Below are positions 1-5,000 of a stretch of DNA of 5,000 bases, one piece after another. The stretch is taken from positions 1 through 5,000 of the forward strand of contig AZHR01000030.1 of the NCBI GenBank assembly GCA_000504625.1, in the 5' to 3' direction. Positions within the stretch are counted from its first letter, which is position 1, and each line of letters opens with the position of its first letter. Under the pieces are notes generated by a model. That model was not told the DNA's origin. It saw only the letters and a list, made by a program, of their open reading frames with translations, and made no database searches. The translations under genes were made by a program, and so were the position numbers. Source of the DNA: an alpha proteobacterium SCGC AAA240-E13 (GTDB lineage: Bacteria > Pseudomonadota > Alphaproteobacteria > Pelagibacterales > Pelagibacteraceae).

Positions 1-651
1 ACTGGGAGTTTTAGTTTTTATGCAACTAAAAACTTAACTACAGGTGAAGGAGGTATGCTTATTACAAATAAAAAAAAAATATCATCTAGAGTTAGAGTAA
101 TGAGACTACATGGGATGTCCAAAGATGCCTGGAAAAGACATCTCCCCGAAAACATTCTCAACAAAAAATATAAACAAAAATTCCAACATTACGATGTCAC
201 TGAACTAGGATTAAAATATAACATGATTGATATTAATGCTTCGATCGGTTCAGTTCAGCTAAAAAAAATTGATAAAAATTGGAATGTAAGAAAATCTATT
301 TATAAACTTTACTTAAAAAAATTAAAGCACCTTCCAATTATATTTCAAAATATAAATCCATATCCTGTAAAATACGCTTATCATCTTATTGTAATAAGAA
401 TCGACAATACTAAAACAAAAAAAAAGAGAGATAGTCTTGTTAATTTTTTAAGGAAAAACAAAATCGGTGTTGGCATTAATTATAGGTGTGTAACAGACAT
501 GTCTTATTACAAAAAATATTTAGGCTGGAATAATAAAACTTGCAAGGTAGCAAAATTTGTTGGTGATAATATCCTAAGTTTACCTTTTTATCCATCTTTA
601 AAAAAAAATGAAGTGAATTATATCTGTAAAAAAATTTGTGAATTTTTTTAA
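1..651 (+). CDS. DegT/DnrJ/EryC1/StrS-family sugar aminotransferase (PseC-like), C-terminal part
   Basis: PLP-dependent aminotransferase that, in this family, adds an amino group to a 4-keto nucleotide sugar in the cytoplasm. The reading frame is open from base 1, so the ATG at 55 is internal and the gene is cut by the window edge. The visible 216 residues start just before the PLP-lysine region: SFYATKNLTTGEGG, with the Schiff-base lysine at fragment residue 10 (bases 28-30). Then come HGMSKDAWKR (37-46), ELGLKYNMIDINASIG (68-83) with QLKK, a YHLIVIRI strand (127-134) and ILSLPFYPS near the end. The usual family length is about 370-390 residues, so some 170-180 are missing upstream. The position normally held by HY-x-P-x-H reads NYRCVT (160-165), a departure from common members. 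PseC-like function is inferred from the PseG-like and NeuB-like genes downstream; other DegT substrates are possible. The family call is secure, the substrate is not. Confidence 0.93.
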   Translation, partial: TGSFSFYATKNLTTGEGGMLITNKKKISSRVRVMRLHGMSKDAWKRHLPENILNKKYKQKFQHYDVTELGLKYNMIDINASIGSVQLKKIDKNWNVRKSIYKLYLKKLKHLPIIFQNINPYPVKYAYHLIVIRIDNTKTKKKRDSLVNFLRKNKIGVGINYRCVTDMSYYKKYLGWNNKTCKVAKFVGDNILSLPFYPSLKKNEVNYICKKICEFF

Positions 652-1660
652 AAATAAAATATTATTTAGATGTGATGCTGCAAATATTCCTGAAATTGGA
701 ACAGGTCATGTCTTTAGATCTTTAACTATTGCAAAATTACTTAGAAACAAATTTAAATTAAAAAATAAAGATATAGTTTTTTTAGTTAAATCTAAAAATA
801 AATTTTCTAAAGCGCTTGACATTCTTAAACATAGCAAATTCAAAGTTATAAAAATTGATAAAAATAATTTGAAACTAAATTCACTTAAAGAGGCAGAATA
901 TTTTAAAAAAAATTCTGCTAATTTATTAATTATAGATAAGCTAGGTAGAATCAAAAAAAATTTCTTTTTGCAAATTAAAAATTACTTTGGAAAGAAAATA
1001 ATAATTGATGACATGTCAATAAACAGAAAACTATTTGATTTAAGTTTAAATCCACTTATGCATGGTGTACAAAAATTAAAGAATTCATATATAGGATTTA
1101 GTTATAATATAATTCCGGCAATTTTCTCAAGATCAAGTACAATTAAAAAAAATAATATTTTTTTATTTTTTGGTGGGTATGACAAAAATAATTTAACAAG
1201 AAAAATTTTAAAACTTTTAAATTACGATGAAATAGCATTAAATCTTTTCCTTCCAAAGACAATCAAAAAAGAAGTGAGTAAAATATACTCAAAAAATAGA
1301 ATTTTTTACTTCGGAGACAATCAATACCTTAATGCTTTAAATAAGTGTAATATTTCAATCACAGCTGGTGGTTTAGGTTTACTTGATAGTATTTTTTTGA
1401 AAAAAAAAATTATTTGCATTCCACAGTATAAACATCAAGAAATAAACGCAAAAAAGATTGCTAGCAAAGGCGTAATTAATCTTTTAAAAATTGATGACAA
1501 AAATTTTAAAATAAAATTTAAAAAATTATTTATGAAAACTTACGAAAATACAATATTTCAAAAAAAAATAAATAAGATTAGTAATAAAATATTAAGTAAA
1601 AATAAAATGGAAAGAACAATGAGACTTATTTATAATTTATATGAAGAATCAAACTATTAG
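638..1660 (+). CDS. PseG/SpsG-like nucleotide-sugar hydrolase (GT-B fold)
   Basis: Probable cytoplasmic hydrolase that releases the sugar from a UDP-linked amino-deoxyhexose before condensation to a nonulosonic acid, as PseG does for pseudaminic acid. The N-terminus carries the signature RCDA....EIGTGHVFRS, with the family's catalytic His at residue 24. The second domain has FFGGYDKNNLT (177-187), TAGGLGLLDS (242-251) and IPQYKHQEINAKKIASKG (261-278), the nucleotide-binding half. Length (340) is in range, somewhat longer than the ~275-residue Campylobacter PseG. Two sites differ from canonical PseG: IIDKLG (98-103) where D-H-Y is usual, and KHQ where NQ is usual. It may therefore be closer to SpsG-like homologues and act on a different sugar. 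The start is GTG at 638: an in-frame stop lies at 614-616, and no other usual start codon precedes the signature motif. There is no clear ribosome-binding site, and the 14-base overlap with the aminotransferase suggests translational coupling. Confidence 0.88.
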   Translation: MNFFKNKILFRCDAANIPEIGTGHVFRSLTIAKLLRNKFKLKNKDIVFLVKSKNKFSKALDILKHSKFKVIKIDKNNLKLNSLKEAEYFKKNSANLLIIDKLGRIKKNFFLQIKNYFGKKIIIDDMSINRKLFDLSLNPLMHGVQKLKNSYIGFSYNIIPAIFSRSSTIKKNNIFLFFGGYDKNNLTRKILKLLNYDEIALNLFLPKTIKKEVSKIYSKNRIFYFGDNQYLNALNKCNISITAGGLGLLDSIFLKKKIICIPQYKHQEINAKKIASKGVINLLKIDDKNFKIKFKKLFMKTYENTIFQKKINKISNKILSKNKMERTMRLIYNLYEESNY

Positions 1661-1713
1661 TTTGCTTTATATTATTAAGCACAAATAAAAATGATCTATG
1701 AAAATTTTTTTGT
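1661..1713. other. 53-base gap between PseG-like and NeuB-like genes
   Basis: This is the only appreciable gap in the left operon. It is almost pure A/T. It holds a weak 5-bp inverted repeat (TGCTT at 1663-1667, AAGCA at 1677-1681, 9-base loop) with no following T-run, so it is not a convincing terminator. A 9-codon reading frame (1691-1720) overlaps the next start and has no supporting evidence. I see no Shine-Dalgarno sequence or distinct promoter, so the flanking genes are probably co-transcribed. Confidence 0.5.
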
Positions 1714-2541
1714 ATGGTAATTAATTTTTCAAAACTTAAAAAACCATTCATCATTGCTGAGGCCGGGATCAACCACGGTGGTAATCTGCAAACAGCCTAT
1801 GATTTGGTTGATGAAGCAAAAAATAATGGAGCAGATGCAATTAAATTCCAAACATACAAAACAGAAAAAAGAATTGATAAAAAGTATAAAAAAATTTTTA
1901 AAATTTTAAAAAGCAGTGAATTATCTTATAAAGATTTTTCAAAAATTAATGATTATTGTAAAAAAAAAAAAATAACATTCTTTTCTACACCTTTTGATGA
2001 AGAATCTGTTGATTTTTTAGAAAGTATCAAAGTTCCATTTTATAAAATTGCTTCTTTCGATATTTCAAACAAGCAATTGATAAACAAAATTCTTTCTACA
2101 AAAAAAACAACTATAGCATCTACTGGCATGGCTTCTTTTGATGAAATAAAAAAAATTTATTTAACTTTTAAAACAAAAAAAGTTCCATTAGTAATTATGC
2201 ATTGCATATCATCCTATCCTAACAAAGATGAAAGTTCCTATCTTTCAAATATTACCTTGCTCAAAAGGAAATTGGATTGTATTGTTGGAATTTCTGATCA
2301 TACTAATGATATAAAAATTCCTATTTATGGAACTATCCTTGGGGCAAAAATTATAGAAAAACATATCAAATTAAGCCATAAACATAAATGTATTGATGCA
2401 GAAGTATCTATAACTGGTTACCAATTAAAGAGTCTGAGAAAAGAAGTAGATAAAGTACAAAAAATTTTAAATAAAGCTACTTTTGGAATTAGGCCAGAAG
2501 AAAAAAGTTCAGAAATATTTAAAAGAAAAAAAATTTATTAG
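1714..2541 (+). CDS. NeuB/PseI-family nonulosonic acid synthase lacking the SAF domain
   Basis: Condenses an acylamino-hexose with phosphoenolpyruvate to a nine-carbon sialic-acid-like sugar; a metal-dependent TIM-barrel enzyme in the cytoplasm. The barrel opens with FIIAEAGINHGGN (12-24) and IKFQTYK (43-49). It continues with FSTPFDEESVDFL (90-102), YKIASFDISN (110-119), ASTGMAS (135-141), MHCISSYP (162-169), GISDHTND (192-199) and IEKHIK (214-219). E16, K44, H196, H217 and D228 have the same mutual spacing as E25, K53, H215, H236 and D247 of meningococcal NeuB, so the metal and PEP site looks intact. Two oddities stand out. The protein has 275 residues instead of about 335-350 and stops after KRKKIY, where the SAF domain normally begins. 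The segment after FQTYK is also clearly shorter than usual. An in-frame stop at 1699-1701 makes the ATG at 1714 the first possible start; no ribosome-binding site is evident. PseI, NeuB or LegI specificity cannot be chosen from sequence. Confidence 0.92.
   Translation: MVINFSKLKKPFIIAEAGINHGGNLQTAYDLVDEAKNNGADAIKFQTYKTEKRIDKKYKKIFKILKSSELSYKDFSKINDYCKKKKITFFSTPFDEESVDFLESIKVPFYKIASFDISNKQLINKILSTKKTTIASTGMASFDEIKKIYLTFKTKKVPLVIMHCISSYPNKDESSYLSNITLLKRKLDCIVGISDHTNDIKIPIYGTILGAKIIEKHIKLSHKHKCIDAEVSITGYQLKSLRKEVDKVQKILNKATFGIRPEEKSSEIFKRKKIY
1960..1972 (+). repeat. 13-base poly-A tract inside the NeuB-like gene
   Basis: Thirteen consecutive A bases follow the Cys82 codon and encode Lys83-Lys86 plus the first base of Ile87. 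It is the longest single-base run seen in the window and lies between the two halves of the catalytic barrel. Tracts of this length can promote polymerase slippage, but A-runs of 10-11 bases occur elsewhere here and may simply reflect Lys-rich proteins in an AT-rich genome. Confidence 0.9.
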
Positions 2542-2563
2542 AAAACATTTTTATACTTAAGTG

Positions 2564-3226
2564 ATGAAAATCCAAATTTTAACAAGTAAATCGTCTTGGT
2601 TATTTAAAAATAAAAAGAAATCTATTATTAAAAAACTAAAAAAATATTCAAAAAAAGTTTTTTTAACCACAAATCTTTCTAAATTAAAAAAAAAAACTGA
2701 TATAACTATTATATTAAGTCGCTACAAAATTATACCTAAAAAATATTTAAACATATCCAAACATAATCTTATAGTACATGAATCTGATCTACCTAAAGGA
2801 AGAGGAATGTCACCTATGTACCGGCAAATTTTAAGAAACAAAAAAAAAATTACATTTACAATATTTGAGTGTACAAAAAAAATGGATGAGGGTTTTTTTT
2901 ATTATAAAAAAGAATTCTTTTTTAAAGAAAGTTTAATATATAAAGAATTAAAAGAACTTCAATTTTTATTTTCAATGAGACTCATTATTAAATTTTTGAA
3001 TTATTACAAAAAAAATAATTCGTCTCCAAAAAAATTTAAGCAAATCGGGAAAGCTACTTATTTTAAAAAATTACGTAAAATAGATAGTAAAATTAATATT
3101 CGTAAAAGCTTAAAATCTCAATTTAATAGATTAAGAACGGTCGACAACAAAAATTTCCCTGCTTTTTTTTATTATAAAAAAAGGAAATTTTTTATAAAAA
3201 TTAGTTTAAATAAAAATTTTGAATAA
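2564..3226 (+). CDS. formyltransferase-fold protein of surface-sugar type
   Basis: Probable formyltransferase that uses N10-formyltetrahydrofolate to formylate an amino sugar, by analogy with ArnA- and WbkC-type enzymes of surface polysaccharide clusters. Numbered from the GTG at 2561, the core motif is NLIVHESDLPKGRGMSP (69-85) followed by FECTKKMDEG (102-111). H73 and D109 are 36 residues apart, matching the catalytic His104 and Asp140 of ArnA. The Asn of the usual N-x-H triad is Ile71 here, while an Asn sits two residues earlier. The C-terminal part ends with QFNRLRTVDNKNFPAFF, a pattern I associate with this formyltransferase group. At about 220 residues it is shorter than Fmt (about 315), so it is unlikely to be the initiator-tRNA formyltransferase. 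The start could be GTG 2561 or the adjacent ATG 2564; I prefer ATG, and no ribosome-binding site decides it. It lies 22 bases after the NeuB-like gene, probably in the same operon, suggesting it acts on that pathway's sugar. Confidence 0.85.
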   Translation: MKIQILTSKSSWLFKNKKKSIIKKLKKYSKKVFLTTNLSKLKKKTDITIILSRYKIIPKKYLNISKHNLIVHESDLPKGRGMSPMYRQILRNKKKITFTIFECTKKMDEGFFYYKKEFFFKESLIYKELKELQFLFSMRLIIKFLNYYKKNNSSPKKFKQIGKATYFKKLRKIDSKINIRKSLKSQFNRLRTVDNKNFPAFFYYKKRKFFIKISLNKNFE

Positions 3227-3242
3227 AATTTATTTTTTTTTT
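3214..3242 (+). terminator. possible all-A/T stem-loop with T-run at the convergent junction
   Basis: AAATTTT (3214-3220) and AAAATTT (3225-3231) can pair in a 7-bp stem around GAAT. One A and ten T bases (3233-3242) follow. This has the layout of an intrinsic terminator for the plus-strand operon, but the stem has no G-C pair and would be weak. The T-run lies inside the last codons of the opposing carbamoyltransferase gene. Such patterns arise easily by chance in DNA this AT-rich. Confidence 0.3.
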
Positions 3243-4939
3243 ACCAAAAAATCACCGATAGCTAGATAATCTATTTTATATCGCAAGAAACATAATATTG
3301 CATCTTCTGGTGTATTTACAATAGGCTGGCTCTTGATATTAAATGATGTATTTAATACTACGGGTATATTAGTTATTTTGTAAAATTGTTTTATTAATTC
3401 AAAAAACTTTTTATTTGTTTTGCTGTGAACTGTTTGTACTCGACAAGAATCATCGACATGTACTGTTGCGGGTATTAGTTTTTTTTTATTATTTTTAACT
3501 TTGGTTGCAATTAACATATGTTGACTATCTTGATTTATTTGAAAATATTCTTTTGCAAATGAACTGATAACTGCTGGAGCAAAAGGTCTAAAACTTTCTC
3601 TAAATTTTACATTCTTATTTATATAATTTTTCATACTTTTTGGGTAAGGTTTACTTAGGATACTTCTGTTGCCTAAAGCTCTCGGACCAAATTCAGCGGC
3701 CCCTTGGAACCAACCCAAAATATTGCCATTTGAAATTATTTCCGCAGCTTTTTTTGAAATATCTTTTTCTTTAGCAAATTTTATTCGTTTGCGATATTTA
3801 ATTAAAAATTTTTTTATTTGATTGTTTGTAAATCTTGATCCTAAATAAAAATCTCTTCTTATAAGTTTTTTATTATTGTTATTATTTTTCACATAAGAAA
3901 CCAATGCAGCACCATATGAAAGCCCAGAATCTCCGCTGGCAGGTTGGACGAATATTTCTTGAAAAAGTTTGGAGTCATGAATTTTCCCGTTTAATGAACA
4001 ATTTAATCCAACACCTCCAGCAATACATAATTTATTTAATTTATATTTTTTTTTTAAATATTTGATTTGTGAAATTACTATTTCCTCAATTCTTAACTGT
4101 AAAGCGGCAGCAATATTTTTATGATGGCTAGTTATTTTTGATCCTTCCTTTCTTTTTTTCCCAAAGAATTTAAAAAATTTATCGCTCAGCCAAGTATTCC
4201 TTTGAAAATGATATGTAATCCATTCTGTATTAATCCTGTAATTCAATCCTTTATTGTATTGAATTATATTTCTAAAAATTTCAATATAGGTTTTGTTAGA
4301 ATTGAGGACTTTTAATTTAGCGTTTCCGTAAGGAGCCAAACCCATAACAATGCCTTCATCATAAAAAGCCTTCCAACCTAAATAATATGTAATTGCAGCA
4401 TAAATTAACCCCAAAGAGTCGGGAAATACATTATTATTATAAATTACTTTTATTTTTTTTTTATTTCCCAAACCTATTAAACCAGTTTCATATTCACCCA
4501 ATCCATCGTATGAAATGATTAATGACTTTTTAAAACCACTAGGAAAAAAAGTACTTGCTAAGTGACAATAATGATGATTGTTAAATTCAATTTTTTTTTT
4601 GAAATTTAATTTATCCCTTATAATTTTTTCTAGATTATAATAATAAAAAATTCTATCTGTACCATCTAAAATAAATTGAATTTTTCTCGCGTCATGAATA
4701 GATTGTTTAAAATAAAAATCAGTTAAATGTTTTTTGGGTAAAAAACCTACAGATATAATATTTATATCAGTAATTTTTAAATTTCCAACCTTTAAACAAT
4801 CTTGAACTGCCTCCAATGGAAATTCTCTAGTGTGTTTCTTTTTGTTGTATCTCTCTTGTTCACAAGCTGCTACAACATTTCCATTTTTAATCAAAGTACT
4901 TGAAGAGTCATGTCCTAAGTTTAATCCCAATATATTCAT
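3230..4939 (-). CDS. NodU/CmcH/TobZ-family carbamoyltransferase
   Basis: Transfers a carbamoyl group from carbamoyl phosphate, via a carbamoyl-adenylate made with ATP, to a hydroxyl, usually on a sugar. It is complete at 569 residues, the normal length. The N-terminal Kae1-like domain shows GLNLGHDSS (5-13), the metal-binding H-x3-H at H122/H126 within NHHYCHLAS, SYDGLGEYE (143-151), EGIVMGLAPYG (195-205), IAGGVGLNC (306-314) and PASGDSGLSYGAAL (333-346), with D337 as third metal ligand. The C-terminal YrdC-like domain has GAAEFGPRALGNRSIL (413-428), FRESFRPFAPAV (446-457), RVQTV (500-504) and NTSFN (530-534). The usual GR before the EFGPRALG block is GA here. The ATG lies about 32 bases after the predicted 23S rRNA end on the same strand, with only a weak AAGA upstream. 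No separate promoter is evident, so read-through from the rRNA operon is possible. The target is presumably a surface glycan sugar made by neighbouring genes, but the sequence does not show it. Confidence 0.96.
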   Translation of the reverse strand: MNILGLNLGHDSSSTLIKNGNVVAACEQERYNKKKHTREFPLEAVQDCLKVGNLKITDINIISVGFLPKKHLTDFYFKQSIHDARKIQFILDGTDRIFYYYNLEKIIRDKLNFKKKIEFNNHHYCHLASTFFPSGFKKSLIISYDGLGEYETGLIGLGNKKKIKVIYNNNVFPDSLGLIYAAITYYLGWKAFYDEGIVMGLAPYGNAKLKVLNSNKTYIEIFRNIIQYNKGLNYRINTEWITYHFQRNTWLSDKFFKFFGKKRKEGSKITSHHKNIAAALQLRIEEIVISQIKYLKKKYKLNKLCIAGGVGLNCSLNGKIHDSKLFQEIFVQPASGDSGLSYGAALVSYVKNNNNNKKLIRRDFYLGSRFTNNQIKKFLIKYRKRIKFAKEKDISKKAAEIISNGNILGWFQGAAEFGPRALGNRSILSKPYPKSMKNYINKNVKFRESFRPFAPAVISSFAKEYFQINQDSQHMLIATKVKNNKKKLIPATVHVDDSCRVQTVHSKTNKKFFELIKQFYKITNIPVVLNTSFNIKSQPIVNTPEDAILCFLRYKIDYLAIGDFLVKKK

Positions 4940-4971
4940 ATTGTCTTAGAAAAAAAATTTTTTCAGTGCAT
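4940..4971 (-). other. short spacer between 23S rRNA end and carbamoyltransferase
   Basis: Read on the minus strand, this spacer contains TGCACTG, then six A and eight T bases (4964-4949 region), then CTAAGACAAT before the ATG. The T-run resembles the tail of a terminator, but no G-C stem precedes it. There is no 5S rRNA and no tRNA. The bases after GGCTTGATTTA could pair with the 5' flank of the 23S gene in a precursor-processing stem; that flank lies outside the window, so this is unverified. Confidence 0.5.
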
Positions 4972-5000
4972 AAATCAAGCCAATCGAGCTATTAGTACTG
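4972..5000 (-). rRNA. rrl: 23S ribosomal RNA, 3' end (partial)
   Basis: The reverse complement of the window's right end reads CAGTACTAATAGCTCGATTG followed by GGCTTGAT. This is the conserved 3' terminus of 23S rRNA in its alphaproteobacterial form (the E. coli equivalent is GGTACTAATGAACCGTGAGGCTTAACC). The terminal GGCTTGAT normally pairs with ATCAAGC at the mature 5' end of the molecule. The exact 3' end is uncertain by a few bases (about 4970-4974). The rest of the gene lies beyond the right edge and is transcribed leftward into this window. Confidence 0.9.

Noticed and set aside
55..651. Complete 198-residue protein starting at the ATG at 55
   Set aside because: The frame continues upstream to base 1 and encodes the conserved PLP-lysine motif, so the ATG is an internal methionine of a truncated aminotransferase.
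706..954. 82-residue open frame on the minus strand
   Set aside because: It lies wholly inside the PseG-like gene, has no recognisable motif, and its Leu/Phe/Ser-rich translation is what the antisense of a Lys/Asn-rich gene gives.
1663..1681. Inverted repeat TGCTT/AAGCA as a terminator after the PseG-like gene
   Set aside because: The stem is only 5 bp with a 9-base loop and no T-run follows. It would also split an otherwise coherent pathway operon.
1691..1720. Nine-codon leader-like frame just before the NeuB-like start
   Set aside because: It has no ribosome-binding site, no biased codons such as an attenuation leader would show, and such short frames are expected by chance.
2893..3181. 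Identical 19-base direct repeat (T8-ATTAT-A6) at 2893-2911 and 3163-3181
   Set aside because: Both copies encode FFYYKK in the same gene and consist only of A and T in low-complexity runs. Coincidence of composition and a Phe/Tyr/Lys-rich protein explains it.
4949..4964. A6T8 tract after 23S as a rho-independent terminator
   Set aside because: No G-C-containing stem precedes the T-run. The A/T self-complementarity allows only about four pairs once a loop is formed.
4940..4975. 5S rRNA or tRNA gene after the 23S end
   Set aside because: The spacer is only about 32 bases and the carbamoyltransferase coding region begins directly after it, leaving no room for either RNA.

Overview
The window looks like a piece of a very AT-rich alphaproteobacterial genome, most likely SAR11 (Pelagibacterales). 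Two observations support this. Base composition is extremely low in G+C, with Lys/Ile/Asn-rich proteins and A or T runs of 10-13 bases. The last ~29 bases, read on the minus strand, match the 3' end of an alphaproteobacterial 23S rRNA (CAGTACTAATAGCTCGATTG, then GGCTTGAT). In SAR11 genomes the 23S and 5S genes are known to be separated by a large hypervariable island (HVR2) rich in cell-surface genes. No 5S follows the 23S here, and surface-sugar genes begin within about 35 bases, so this window is probably one edge of such an island. The lineage and island assignments are inference; the rRNA end and gene content are seen directly.

Left block, plus strand (1-3226): four closely packed genes. 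(1) The C-terminal 216 residues of a DegT/DnrJ/EryC1/StrS (PseC-like) sugar aminotransferase, cut by the window start. (2) A PseG/SpsG-like nucleotide-sugar hydrolase that starts with GTG and overlaps the aminotransferase by 14 bases. (3) A NeuB/PseI-family sialic-acid-type synthase, unusually short and without the C-terminal SAF (antifreeze-like) domain. (4) A small formyltransferase-fold protein of the kind found in surface polysaccharide clusters.

Right block, minus strand (3230-5000): a full-length NodU/CmcH/TobZ-family carbamoyltransferase transcribed in the same direction as, and immediately after, the 23S rRNA. It converges on the formyltransferase gene with only three bases between the stop codons.

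Together the genes suggest biosynthesis and decoration of a nonulosonic (sialic-acid-like) sugar for a surface glycan. The aminotransferase and hydrolase would prepare an amino-deoxyhexose, and the synthase would condense it with phosphoenolpyruvate. The formyltransferase could cap an amino group and the carbamoyltransferase a hydroxyl. The dehydratase, N-acetyltransferase and CMP-sugar synthetase expected for this pathway are not in the window. Several proteins keep their core catalytic residues but depart from family norms in substrate-contacting regions, so the exact sugar cannot be named.
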